Source: Rostratula benghalensis (taxonomy: Eukaryota; Chordata; Aves; Charadriiformes; Rostratulidae). Taken from it: 64,000 bases of DNA. The DNA lies in the NCBI GenBank assembly GCA_013399305.1, contig VXAI01000020.1:5650607-5714606 (forward strand). Reading direction: 5' to 3'. A program made the position numbers and the translations under genes. This document shows positions 12,149 through 25,400 of this stretch, in pieces. Below the pieces are notes generated by a model. That model was not told the origin of the DNA and searched no databases. It worked only from the letters and a program-made list of their open reading frames with translations. Each line of letters begins with the position of its first letter. The first letter of the stretch is position 1.

Positions 12149-15100
12149 AAAGGACGTGAGAAAAAAACCCTTTCTGCTGCAACTGAGCTGTTTCATTCAG
12201 TGGAGAATATAAAGAAAAAAAGCTCAAAGGCAGTTCTGCTGCACTCCCAGTGCATAGCACCTCCTGTCACTCAACCCATCCTTGTCTTCTTTCAGCTGTG
12301 CTCCCCTGCCCTGGCACATTGGCCCAAGCTTAGCAGGAAGAAATTGCTTGGAAAGAGTGTGTTTAAGGGTTTCCTTTAAAGAGCTAATTTAATAAATTGC
12401 AGGGAGCTGCTCTTGGCTGTAGGCTGAAGGTGTGTGAGAATGGAAGCAGAGAGCTGCTTTGAGTGCCAGAAGTGGCTGTTCCGAGGAAAGCAGAGCAGAG
12501 GTTTTATTAACACCATCTCTTTTTTTACCTGAAGTTGTCCATTAGCATAGACAGTCACGGGACATCATTTAAGAGGCAGCTACGTGTATCACAAACAATG
12601 CACTGTGTGTTTCTGCTGCCTTTAATGCAGACACAGACACGGGTTCATCTCCTGGCCTCCCTTTTGTCAATTCTTCTCTCAGTACAAAAGAGTGATTTAC
12701 TGAGACCTTCAGCAGCCGGATGGGAGTTACTAGTGAAGCAGGCAACGTGCAATGGGCAAAGGTGCCTCCATCATCTAAGAGCCATTCTCTCGCAGCATTT
12801 CTCCCTAAAGGAGTTAGGCTATTTGGATAGAGATGACAGAGGTGGTGACAGCTGACCACCGTGTATCAGAATACCACTGCCTGTGTTGCACTTCGAGTTC
12901 TAACGCTATCGATCAAATTAAAAACAGTCTTTAAAAGTGCAAATATAGGTCTTTCTGAGAACTCTACAAAACTTCAGGAAAATTACTATGCATGTGAGAA
13001 GTATTTCTTTTATAAAATATCTCAGAGCATTTAAACCAAAAGGCAGTTTAAATGAAATCAGCAAAATGAGAAAAATCAGTATCAGTCATAGCAATTATTT
13101 GTCAAACAGGATAGAATTGAATTCAGTCCAGCCTCATTCTCCAGAGAAGCAAGAAATTCTTCTTAAGAACTCAGAAAAAGATAAGTTGATAAATTTGAAA
13201 GAGATCTAATGTTATCTTTCAAAGAAAAATTCCTTCAAATGTAAGCATTCGCCTTTGCCTATGTTAATGCTACAAATAAATAACAGTAACATTTAGAATT
13301 ATTGTTGGCAAACCTCTGAATCTGCTAAGTGCCCAAACATGGGATGCAATATGGGACAAAAATTCCAAAAGCAAGAGATGCATAAAATTCTACAAGCAGG
13401 AATCCTAAAAGCTGGGAAGCTTTGCTAGTGCAGCAGGAATATAAACTCATTTTACTTTTCTGTATGACAATTTCTAAAATTGGAAGTAATGAAAAGAGAA
13501 GCTCTGTAGGTAATGTAGGTACCTCTGGGGACGTGGAGAGTACAGAAGGAGACGATTGCAGACTATTTGCTGGTTACTTTGCAGAACTCCTGTAGCAATA
13601 GACCTGTTGCAATAGTAGTAGTATTCTCTGAGTCATAAGTACTAACACAAGATGTAGATACCTCTTCTGTAAAAAAAAAAAAAATAATAATCAAAGAAAT
13701 ACTAAATAAGTCTTGAGAAGATCTTGACATTTGCGTGTGAATAATTGCAAATGAATGCCACAAGTCTTGGACAGATGGTCCCTGAAGAAAACACTGCTGG
13801 TGGTTACACCATCTTCAGATCTCAGAATGTAAAGCAGGAGTGTGCAAGCTGACTGTGGCTGCTCTGCTGGATCATGGTGTGGGATACTCTTGGAAATAGC
13901 AGCACCCTAATCATTTGAGGTTAAATTTAATAAAAGGAGATGGGAAGCAGGTGCAGAAACATGATCAAACACGCTACGTGTTTATTCAGGTCTGTACCAT
14001 GCAAAATGCGAATAGCTAAATTCTTCATCATTGAAATGTGTTTTAAAGGTGGCCTGAAACACTGCAAAAATTAAGGAGGGAGATGGCAAAACTACAGGTG
14101 AGCACCATGAGGTCTGCAACAGTTGCAGAACTTGAAAACCCCACTAACCAGTGTTGCTCTGGCAAAGCCAAACATTAGGGTATTGTCCTTCACCCCTATC
14201 TCCAGAGCAGATTTTGGAGCATCCGATGTACATTCTCACCATACAGACTCCTCAGCTGCCCTTCCCATAAGGAAATTGCCATCTTGACAAAGTTGATTTA
14301 CAGCTGTTTCTCTGTATTATTCAGACAGAGAAGCACAACAGGGTTTCCTAAAACAAGGCAGGAAAGACAGCAGTTGCAAACATCTCTCAACATTGACCAG
14401 TATTCGGGAACCACCAGACAGCACAATTCATAGTTATCCCCAGTGATCATTGTGCAGTCGGTTTATTTTAATGTTTGGGTTTTGGTAAATTTAGTAGAAC
14501 CCAGTTGTTTATATGGAAAAACAAGCCAAGATGAAATATCGTGTTCACATGCAAATTCCCTCTGGGCTATGGTGGCAGCAGCAGTAGAACATAACAACAT
14601 ACCGTAATCAAAACCATTATACAATTAAACATCACTCACTAATACAGAACTGTACAGCTGGAAAACTGCTGCTGTCCTTGATGAACTTTCCTGAATGTGT
14701 TGTGAGATGATTCTGTGACTCCGGCTGCAAAACACAGATTTTGCTGATTTCCCTAGATCAGAATAAATCATTGGCAGTTGAAAGCTTGAATCTAAAAGCC
14801 ATGCCAGCAATCAGAATATGGGGCTTAATTGATGCAGACAAAAAGGGAGCTTGTTTCTCTGGCAGTTTAATGCCAGTACCTTACGGTTTCAGTGCCTTTG
14901 TTTCTCCCTTCAATATTCTTCTGCGTGAGTGATTTTCTTCTATTTTTTTCCAAAATTTTTTGCATTGTTTTATCTTATCCCAGCTGTGGTACAGCTGTTA
15001 CCACGTAGGGAGGGCAACTGCCATGACTGTGATGGAGATCTTGTGAATGTTCAGGCCAGTCTCCTTCACCTCCACCCGGTTTTTCCTCTGTGTCCTCTGG

Positions 15101-15685
15101 GCTTAAGTAGTCACAGCTGAGGCACGTAGGGCATGTAGGCATGTCCGCTTAATTTCACCCAGTGCTCTTGGGTGCCTCTCTGATCTGATCTGCCTTTTTA
15201 CATTTGTTTTAAGTTATAGAGTAATTTCACACCCTCCTGAAATTTAATAATTTCCCACTGAAAATGAATGACAGTTACTGTAAACACCCTATGTTCAGAT
15301 GTTTTTCTTAAAGCTTTTGTTCTGTCTGTACTCTTATACCTCCTCTGAAACCGGTTTTGACCTAGAAACTGACAATTTGGTATCAAATTATGACACCAGC
15401 TTGTGCGAGCTACTGGCCCCAATCAGGATGGCAAGCACTTTTTAAAAATTATTTGATTAAACGTAAATAAAATTACTAGGGTTTGGATCTGGGTTGTGTT
15501 TTACTCTAACTGACACTTAAAATATCGTTTTATCCCATCCTATTCAACATGCCATTCACCACAAAATGAAAAGTCACTGGATTTGGTACTTGTAGTAAAA
15601 GGAAAGGTTATGCAAGTCTTGATTCCACACTGGAAATGGTGCTGTGGTCTTGGTGTTATGCAGTGGCTGAGGAAGTCAACAAGAG

Positions 15686-16063
15686 ATCACGGAGTCACAG
15701 AAATGTCAGAGTTGGAAGGGACCTCTGGAGACCATCTAGTCCAACTCCCCTCCTAAAGCAGGATTGCCCAGACCACTTTACTCAGTACTGCATCCGGTCA
15801 GGTCTTGAAGGTCTTCCAGAGAAGGGGAGTCCACAACCTCCATGGGCAGCCTGTTCCAGTGCTCTCTCACCCTCACCAGAAAGAGGTTTTTCCTCATACT
15901 CAAATGGAACTTCCTGTGTTTCAGCTTGTGCCCATTGCCCCTCATCCTGGGAACCACTGAGAAGAGTCTGGCTCCTTCCTTCAACCCACCCTTGAGTTAC
16001 TTGTAAGAATTAATAAGGTCTCCCCTCAGCCTTCTCTTCTCCAGGCTAAAGGGTCTGGAGTTG
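15686..16063 (-). mobile_element. CR1 LINE 3' fragment, antisense
   Basis: The left edge has the CR1 tail complement (CACAGAAATGTCAGAGTTGG, then AAGGGACCTCTGGAGACCATCTAG). The - strand at 15778-15984 encodes the end of CR1 ORF2, with KHRKFHLSMRKNLFLVRVRE and HWNRLPMEVVDSPSLEDLQ. The fragment is truncated at about 16063, where the duplicated 102-bp segment starts. Confidence 0.93.
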
Positions 16064-16165
16064 TTGCTTTATCTCTGAATTGTCTGTAACCCTCATTCTC
16101 TTGGCTGCTCTCTCCTTTCCTAGGAATCCTCTTGGTTCCAAGCAGCTTTCTTCAGGCAAACTCTG
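16064..16165 (+). repeat. Direct repeat, copy 1 (about 102 bp)
   Basis: This segment runs from TTGCTTTATCTCTGAATT to CAGCTTTCTTCAGGCAAA and recurs at 18527-18627 with roughly 6 differences, one of them an indel. It abuts the truncated end of the preceding CR1. I do not recognise the family. The CTCTCTCCTTTCCTAG inside it resembles a splice acceptor. Confidence 0.88.
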
Positions 16166-16928
16166 TTGTTGCTTAACCACCAGCTCCTCACTGTTTTACT
16201 TCAGTTGATTCAGGAATTGATTTAATTGCTTCTCTTTACTTAAATGAGACCTCTTGCCAGCAAAGTATAAAGCCATTCTTTGTTTGACTCAGCAAGTATT
16301 TATTTTCTTTAAAATGAAATGGAGTCCAGAAAAAATGCTTGATGGTGGTACCCTCGTTTTTGCAAGAAGCCCATGAAGATCCCTGCCATGGCAGGAGTAA
16401 TTAATTATCAATGTCTTGCCTTTTTCTTCTCAAGGACTGTATAGACTGTGGAATTTCGTGCTTGTCTCTCAACCTTTTTTCTCAGGCTGACCATCAGAAA
16501 CAGAGCCACCAAATTATCATGATTACTGAATTGTTTAGATTAAATAACTTAAGCTTTCATCGCTGTAGGTTTCCATGGTTAGTGCTCTGTTATCATTGTT
16601 GGGTTTTATCATGTTTTTCATTTCATCTTGGAAGCAATAAAGCACAAAATTCAGGCTGGGTCACAGAGCAATCAAACTGAATGACAAGCAATGTTGCCTA
16701 CTTGAGAAGTGCAAAAGGTCTGCTTGGCTGCAATTTGAAGCATCATTTCCTGGGAAAACAGTCTGTCTCTTGAATTTGTGATCAGGGCATTCTCATATTC
16801 TTTTAAACCCTTAGGGGTTGGTCTTCTAATGAAAATTTGCTTTAAAATCCTATAATTTGGGGAATAAGCCCACATTTTTAGTTCTTAGTATTATTCTTCC
16901 ACGTTGACTGTCTTGGATAGTCTGTGAT

Positions 16929-16971
16929 ATTATTATCTTTATTATCTTATTATTACTATTATTGTTATTAA
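16929..16971 (+). repeat. Degenerate ATT microsatellite
   Basis: Imperfect ATT and ATC triplets. No other content. Confidence 0.75.
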
Positions 16972-18526
16972 AATGTAAAGGGTGAAAATATTAGTTGTGT
17001 TCTTGTTTTCTATTTTAATAAAAATTGAGACTTGTAGTCATTCACATGATTCCAAGTGATATACCTCTAGAAAAAGAAAAAGCACTCTATATTACAAGAG
17101 TCATGATACTATTGTGTAAGTTACTAATTTGGGTATCCTGCAGTACTTGAATAATGGAAAGAAAGATGAGTTAATGATTTTTAAAACTTTTTTATTCATT
17201 GTCTTTACCAGCGACTTAAGAGACTAAATGCTTCTGAAAGTGCTAGTACAGTTCCATATGGGTTTCCAGGCAACTATGGGGAAAGGATGCATATATTATA
17301 CATTCTGCATTATGCATCAATTATTTAATCAAAAGTTCAAAAGGGCTTGATTTAGCATATTCCCTGCAGACGAATCCTTCATAAGGATTTTAGTCTGTAA
17401 ATGTTCACTCACAGCACTCCTGAAAATGGGTTCAGATTTTCTGTTCTTTTCCTTTTAACTGTAAAAGTTTATTAATATACTTGACAGACTCTAATAGCTG
17501 TTAGAGAGCTGACATATAACCTGTATATCTGGCATGTCATTGAGGGACTACTATTCAGCCTTTTCTTCAATGTTAGCACGAAGTGGACTGTTACTAACTA
17601 AAGGGGTTGTAGTATCTCAGATGTCCCTGAGTATTTGCACTTGAAGGCTACCACTGCAAGTCTGTCTCCTACAAAATTGATAGAAAAAAATATCGGAGGA
17701 CATTTAGAATTCAATCTAATGTCAGAAAGAGTGAACCAGGCAAGGATATATATCTTAAACTCTCACATTTTCATTTGCTTAGAGATTGATTTTTCAAACA
17801 TGCCCATGATTCCAAGTGGCTCCTGTTTAAAACTGAGTTGCAGACGTTTGTCAGCGAATGTTGTTTTGCCCTTTACAGAGGAAAGTGACCCAGTTGGCTT
17901 CCTTTGAGTCCAAAGCTGACAGGCACACAGACTAGGCCATGTCCCAAGTATACCTCCACGCTGCCCTCTGCTACTCAGGTGGCTCAGCCCTGCCGTGATG
18001 CAGACAGCTTTTGTAATTGGATCATAGCTGAAAATCTCTTTTTACTGACTTCCTGAACTCTGCTCAAACTGCCATTCACTGTGCTATTTCTGATGGCTTT
18101 CCTGATGCAGGTTTAAGGTTGGACAGTCTGTTCAGTTCCCCACTGATGTCTCTGAACATCTGCTGCTGGAAACAGCCGTCAGTCACCTTTGTCTGGCAGG
18201 CTTTGGATGAGTTACCCAAAACCAGAAAGTTCGTGCATCTTATTTCACATCAGTCCTCATAATGAACATTTCAAACTAAATTGTTATTAGCTTAGTACTC
18301 TTCTACACAGTTTAAAAATTGCAAAATATATGCAGACATACATGCAAACAAACCAATACCTTGGTGATAACAGCATCAGTGTATCTTCTGAGAGATCCTG
18401 CATCTTCACATGGAAGTTTTTTCTTCTTTCACCCTCTTTTTTTTTTCCCCTCAAACTGTTACTGTGTGTTTAAATCTCCTTCATCATTCCCCTGTCCCTT
18501 CTTCAGCTTCCTGTCATCAGTGGAGT

Positions 18527-18627
18527 TTGCTTTATCTCTGAATTCTCTGTAACCCTCATTCCCTTGGCTGCTCTCTCCTTTCCTAGTATCCTCTTGGTTA
18601 CAAGCAGCTTTCTTCAGGCAAACCCTC
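18527..18627 (+). repeat. Direct repeat, copy 2 (about 101 bp)
   Basis: This is the second copy of the segment at 16064-16165, in the same orientation and 2.46 kb downstream. Flanking sequence on both sides is unrelated to copy 1, apart from a short GGAGTT before each. Confidence 0.88.
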
Positions 18628-19490
18628 TCTTACACTTGAGCCTTTGTTCCCTTTCCCTGGGCTGTTCTGGGCTATCCCACTTAGGAATTTTGCTGGGCCT
18701 GTCCTGATGTCACACGAGGACCTCCACAGCGTGCTAGAGTGCATTAAGCAGTGGGACTTACTGCCTATCATACGTTGCTCATTCTTTCAGTTTTTGCCTT
18801 ATGACAACTTATTTATGTTAAAATGGAGGGGGTGTGGAAAGAAGCTAGAAATCCTCCTTGGAGCAGATCAGTGAGTTTGGTGATCGCGGTCCTTAGTTCC
18901 TAGGGCACTTTATTCCATCATCTTGAACTGTTGTGGCCTCAAAGCAATGAGTTTTTAGGCATTGTACATGAGCTCAGTCCATATGTACCTTCTGTAGGGA
19001 GTAAAGAAAGGGCTGGTATGATGTCCTTGCAGAAAATTGTTTTCCTGAGAAGATAAGCTGTAGCATTTTGCCCTACCTGTGTAGCTTTGCATTTAAAATG
19101 TCCCCCGATGCATCTGCTGAGTTGGGATTTTTGCAGAGGATCTTTTGCCTTCTGCTGGTTTGGATGCTCTCATTCAGTTCTGGAGAATGAGTAGGCACCA
19201 CGCAGCTTTCCTCCACCTTAACCTCACAGTCTGCACCATCTTCCTGCCTAAATAACAATCTCTGCTACAGCTCCCATAGGTGGTCCGAACTGTCTCCAGC
19301 CTTTCCTTGTCCCCTTTCAGTATCCGCCTCCAATACATTTTACAAATAAAACTGCTATGGAGCCAGCAAGGATGCTGGCTGTCCATGTTCTCAGCAATTA
19401 TGAGCTTCTTCGGGGTGAATAGTCCACAGGATAGTCAGAATGTAGGACCTGGCATAGTTTTTACTATAATTCTCTTGTTTTGTAATTCCC

Positions 19491-20215
19491 TGTAGTGGTT
19501 TCAGCCAAAATTACCAAAGCCAGACTGACAGATGGCCACTCCTCCCCCAAAAAAGAAGGGAGAGGAAGAGGATAAGGAGATTTACGAGTTTAGAATTAAC
19601 TAAACTACTTTAATGAAGTATTAATACTAAGATTAAAACAAACAAACAAACAAAAGCAAGAAAATAACAAAATAGACACAGTACATACATAGGCTGTATC
19701 AAGCTCACAGGATGACAATCATGTCACCAGTAGGCATCAGGAAAAGTCCCAGACTAGACTCAGTGACCGACAGGAGCTGGATTCCAGATCTGGAGTCGGG
19801 AATGCTCAGATCAAAGGCAGTCAAACAGACAGGGTCCGCCTCAGACGTTGGCCATCAAAGAAAGAGAGTTGAACTTTTGACCCTGCAGCTTATATACTGG
19901 GCATGATACGGATGGGATGGAATACCCTGTTGGTCAGTTTTGGGTCACCTGTCCTGTCCACTCCTCCCCACAGGTGTGACCCCTTTGTGCTTTTCCACTT
20001 CTGACCCTCCAATGGGGCAAATAACACAATTACCTGACTTGGTTGTTATAGCAATAAGTATAACGAAGGGCCTCTCTGCACCATTCTTGGTGGAAGATTT
20101 CATACAGCATGTGTCTGGTATGCTAGGACAAATTGTGACAACACAAGATGTTGGCCATAAAAATCAGTTCCTGCTTTTGTAAGCATGAGGACACCTCACA
20201 ATATAATGTCCTCAG
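19491..20215 (-). mobile_element. Solo LTR of an avian endogenous retrovirus, antisense (right edge uncertain)
   Basis: The left edge TGTAGTGGTTTCAGCC resembles the end of a bird LTR family. Inside are an AAAC repeat (19635-19655), a TATA box on the - strand (TATATAA, complement of 19890-19896), and the block GGGCATGATACGGATGGGAT then GGTCAGTTTTGGGTCACCTG. That block parallels the one in the LTR at 4481-5053. The right edge was not located and may lie anywhere between about 20050 and 20400. No viral gene is present. Family and orientation are inferred from these landmarks. Confidence 0.65.
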
Positions 20216-23200
20216 CGTGCGTTGTTAGTAATACAGGCCTGGGACTTCACACAATGGATGTTCAGCTTCCTGGTGTTAATGTTTGTGGTACACAATGGCT
20301 TTTCAGAGGTCATTTGTGCTGAATTAAGGCCTTTCTAGGCTGAGTTCAGACTGAATTATACCTGTGATATTGCTGTTGCTCGCAGATTTCTAGCAGGGTA
20401 TTTGCAAGCAGTCCTGGTACAAAGTGTGGGCTAATTCCAGGAGAAGTTCTGTCTATGCTCAGCCTTTTCTTTGGTCCATGTGGATGGATAGATGGATGTC
20501 TCCTTTCCTGACAGAAAGTAAATTGAAAGTAACTCTGGTGAACTCACTGACATTACTATGACACAAAGGAAGGAATGAATCTGTCTCTTGGTGTATATTG
20601 TTTGCAGAGGTTGAACTCAATTTCTGATAAATGAAGGCGACACTGGTATCATACTGCAGCTCTTGTAAAGGTGCTGATCTTCCCCAAGTTTAATTTTCTG
20701 CACTTCATTCATCTGTATTTTGCCTTAAAGCTCTTATTTTGTCTTGGATTTGCAGGGTATCTGTAAGGATTGTATGTGTAAAATAAGGGATGACAGATAA
20801 GTGGTCATGTACATCAACACTCTTACTCCATCTAGGGGCCCTGACAACATCATTAAAGAGCTTCTGTCACAGAGAGAAGGAAGGATAGATGTGTGGGATG
20901 CACCTAAATCCCATTTATCTGTCATTTCACATTCGGTAGTCTTGTTTCCTTTCTCATTGTTGCCGATTGTTGAGCTATGTTTGTGTCAACTGAAGCTTTT
21001 CTCCTTTCCTTGACCTATTCCTTGTACCTGTTTCCTGAAGAGATGTGAAGTTTCAGTGTGTGATGCTGAAAATTGCTGCAACAGGAGCCACTGTGGTTGC
21101 CTGCTGGTACTGGCGATGTGAGCAAACTGGAGCACGGTGCAGCTTCCACAGAAGACATTGCTTTCTACATGAGTAATGGCAGAAGGGCAAATTTGGAAAG
21201 ATTCTGTGAACACAAAGCCAGAGTTTAGTGAAATATTCTGTACAGTTTGTCTCAATGAGATATTGTCTACTCAAATGAATTTCATTAAAAAAAATACGGG
21301 TCTTCCAGATGCCAGGATCCATCTCTCCCTGTCTCAAAGCTGATGACGGCTCAGATGCCAAAAGATTTTGGGGCAAATAAGTCCAGTTGTTTTCAAGGTA
21401 ATAGTTCTTTAAATACATAGGAAAGCTTTAACCCGTGGCAGTAATTAGCACCTCCATTACCAATCTCAGCAAAAGATTAAGACTGGAGTCTGAACTGTCC
21501 TTGTAACTTCAGGCATAAGATGCTTTTTCACCAAACTCCTGTGTGTCACATGAAGGCCCTACTCCATAGCAATGCTCTCACTCTCAACAGCTGAGGTTTA
21601 TACTGGGATTTTGTCCCAGAAACCCTCAGGATTGACTCAAACTCTTCAGAAGAGAAGCATATGACATCAGTCTGTAGTGAGTTTCTTTTCTGGGGGTGAA
21701 AAAAGCAATTCTGGTATCAGTCATTTTACACAAGCATTAGGTTCAGCTTAAATATTTCTCTAATTATTTTTAATAGATTAAAACATTATGGGCCAAATTC
21801 AGTCCACATTACATAAGAAATTATTTAAATTAATAGGATAAGGATCAGCTTAAGAATATGCATATACATAAAATATTACATCTTTTATATTAAAGGCAAC
21901 ACACAATTCATATTTAATTACTATTCTGCACCTTGTGTTGCTGTTTACAGTTTTGCCAACCCTAAACGAATAAAAAAAAAGAAGATACAGAAGACAAAAT
22001 ATCCATGGGTGAAACTCTGAAAAACAGGAGATGGACAAAGGAAGGGTTTTGTCTTCAAGCAGTTCTAGATGTATAATATGGCTGAACCTTATGGTTGAGA
22101 ATGTAATCTCAACTTGTTTTCTACAGCCACAAGGGAGTAAATTCTTATAAAGTACTGTTAAATCTTGTGTTTTCTTGTCATTTCGAGCTATCTTTTAAAG
22201 AAAACAGCACTTAAAATGAGATTGAGGATAATACCCTATATCCTTAGAACTGTTACACATACTGCTTCAAAATTAATGAAAAATACAAATAACCCAATTT
22301 GTTAATACTTGCATTCACTTTACAGTTGCCTTTTGCTGGTAACAGTGCCACAGCCAGCTGTAGTCCTCTTGTGGCACGGGGAGGCTTTTAGGGGGGGATA
22401 TATGCAGCTGGCAGCAGTTCTATCAAAGGGAAAAAACTGAAGTTATTTAGGAGAGAAAGTTGTAGTATTACTCAGACTTGGCATTTTAAGAAACATACTT
22501 CTGGAGGAGATTTTGTCACCGTAATAAGGACATTCAACACGAAGACATTCTGCCCCATAACCTGTGATTATTGCTCGTACGGGACATCCACACCTCCAAA
22601 CCACCCAGTACCTATGGCCTTTATTCGACCCTGGGGATGCAGAGCCTTTGATTTGTGTCAGAAATCGTGCCGGTGGAGAGTTAAAACGTTACAGCAAACG
22701 CCAGCTGCATTTACTAAAAAGCACCCAGTATTGGTGTAGTGCCATCCTGTGGTGAGGACTGCGGCTGCCAGAGGCTTGTGCACCCTGTCCCGCCTGGTTT
22801 CTAAAAGCTGGTTTGTCTTGGGGTATTACACACCATCTGAGTTCTGCCAGATCTAAAATGAGGGGTTTGTTCTCATATTTTCAGTCATTTCTGAATTTCT
22901 AATTTAATCTCCTAAATAGGAGGGCTGGGACATGTCTTTTTCCTTTCTTTGCAAATATTTTTTGTATGTCTCCATAATTCGCTTTCTATCAGCAGATCTA
23001 TAACAGAGAAAACGTTAAAAATCAACTCCAAATACAGTATCACCCAGCCTTGGAGATTTTTTTTGCCACCTTTTGGGTGTGCAGAAGCATCTTCCTAATA
23101 TGGGGTTTGCTGTAATATACTACAGAAGAGTTATGTTTCATTAAAAAAAAAAATTGAAATGCTGCAATTTACTAATTGAAATACAAACTCAGAGGTTAGG

Positions 23201-25146
23201 CAAATTGACCTTATTTTAAAAGAAATGAGAAAGCTGGTGTATGCCATATGTATTCACTGACCAAGTTTTGTTACCCCATGTCTCCATGAATTCTTTGGCT
23301 AATTTAAAGCTGGCACTTGCAAAATCCATTTGAAGGAATTACTTAGTCAGATTGAGGTCCAATTGATTGCACAATGCCTCAGGTAAAGCCTTTCTCTTTA
23401 AATCAGGATTGCAGGGGGATAGCAAGAATAGTAGAGGGGAGTAAGCTAGGAATACTATTGTTTGTTTTGGGGAGGGGGGCATTATAAAGTTTCTGGCTAT
23501 GGAATACAGTCAGCCACAGGTCTGTTGTTTATACATTGGTCTTTAATTCATAAATATGCTTAAATCTTTAAAGCAGGAAAAATGGTGTCTAATTGATGAA
23601 TTCAAGCTACGCGACTTATTAGCAACGGTGCAGAGTTTTAATGGAATGGTGTTTCATGGTTGTCATCAAAGTATTAAGAAGCTTAGAATTAGATTTTTTA
23701 AATTATTTTATTTTCTATATGTCATACTTAATCCAGAATTTTGAATAAATTATTGCAAAGTGTGTTTAAAAAAAGGAAATACTTTCCCAGCATCTGGGTG
23801 ACAAGCAGATGACAGCAGTTTCCCAGCCCAGCACTCCAGGGTACATCGCCCACCGTTCCCTTTTGCAGAATCGACCGTCATTAGTGCTGATGGCCTCTTC
23901 TGCCACCCACGGACAGCCCCTCAGGCTTCACTTAAATATAGGTGAGGCAAAATAGTCAGGAAATGACAGCAGAGGGGGAAGGAACTTTTATTGTAAATTA
24001 AATTAATGTAAAAATTAATGTAAAAGAGAATCATTTTACTGGAGATCTTTACATACTCTTACACCTTGGTGGATTTGTCAGGTACCATATTAAAAGTAAG
24101 AAAGAACACGTTTCAGTGTATTGCTAGCCTAATTGTTATTCCTCATTAGTAGCACTTGGCCTAATTGACAGACACTTCAATAGGCCACATTTGTTTAATG
24201 TTCCTTAGTGGTCAGATTCTGGGAAGGTTTCAGAATAACTCATTTTTCCTTCTGGACAGAACAGTAGGGGAGGACAGAAGAATGCAAGCCCAGGTATGTG
24301 GACAGGAGAACCTTTAACACTTTTCCCCAAAACTTTCAATGCCCCAGTTGTACACATTGCATCCTGCAGATTTCCAGACACCCAGCAGCCAGGTCTGGCC
24401 GCTCAGAAGTGTCTCCTGGCCAGCATGCAGCTGGCCAGCACATGCACAGAGATAGAGACCAGCTCCTGATGGGCAGGGCATGGCTTGTGCACCACACACC
24501 ATTCTGCCCAATGTCCAGAATGTCCCCTGTGGTATGGTGTCCTCCTGTCCCACGTGGACAGGTGATCTGCATGAATCCAGTGAGCTCAAACGCAGCTGAC
24601 TTAGTCCATGTGCACAATAGTATGGAAGAAAGGTGTTTCCGTTGGCTGGTCTGAATGTTTCATTCCTTATCAAGGCTCTCCTGCTCACTTGAGGTGTCCA
24701 TCTTTGGGGTGGGCAGGTAGAAGTGAATAGCCTCACCCCAGCTTCTCGCTGGGCCAGTGCGCGCTCTCACAGCACAAACAAAGAGATGAGGAGGAAAAGG
24801 AGGAACAACACATGCAGCTGACGGTCCTAAATGATGAAACCATGACCTTGCTCAACCTTGACCCTTGGCATTCAAATGAAAGCTTGAGGGAATGTTTGAG
24901 TAGGCAGAGCACCATGAAGGCCCTCCATACACCTCACACAAAACCTCTTGAGGATATGGAGGACTCTCTTCCAAGTGTTCAAAGGGCCTTGGGGCAGGCT
25001 GTGTGGTTTTTTTGTGTGAGTCAGAAAAGGGAAAGCTAACTTGAGCAATGGCTTTGGAGAAGAATCTGTGGACCAACATTGATTCCTCTCCAGTAAGGTT
25101 TAGTATGTTTTTGCAGTAGAAGTTAATAGCTACACAAGGACATCAG

Positions 25147-25400
25147 ACAGAATCACTGATGTTAGCAGGGACTTCTGGAGAGAGCTAGTACAGGTTGCTC
25201 AGGGCTGTGCCCTGTTCAGGTTTGAATATCTTCAAGGGTTGAGACTCCGAGCCATTCTGGGAAACCTGTCACAGCATTTGACAACCTTCACAGGAAATTT
25301 TTTTTCGTATGTTTAAATGCCTTCCTGTATTTTTATTTGTGCCCATTTCCTTCTGTCCTTTCACTGTCCTTTCCCTGAAAAGAGTCAGGATCAGCTGCCT
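25147..25400 (-). mobile_element. Old CR1 LINE 3' fragment, antisense
   Basis: This diverged match to the CR1 3' region reads antisense. It starts AGAATCACTGATGTTAGCAG, passes TTGAATATCTTCAAGGGTTG and TTTGTGCCCATTTCCTTCTG, and ends AAGAGTCAGGATC. It is more mutated than the other copies, and no frame remains. Confidence 0.8.

Noticed and set aside
24298..25079. Cluster of overlapping open frames on both strands
   Set aside because: Several frames are open because the region is locally GC-rich. None resembles a known family, and no poly(A) tail or duplication suggests a retrocopy.
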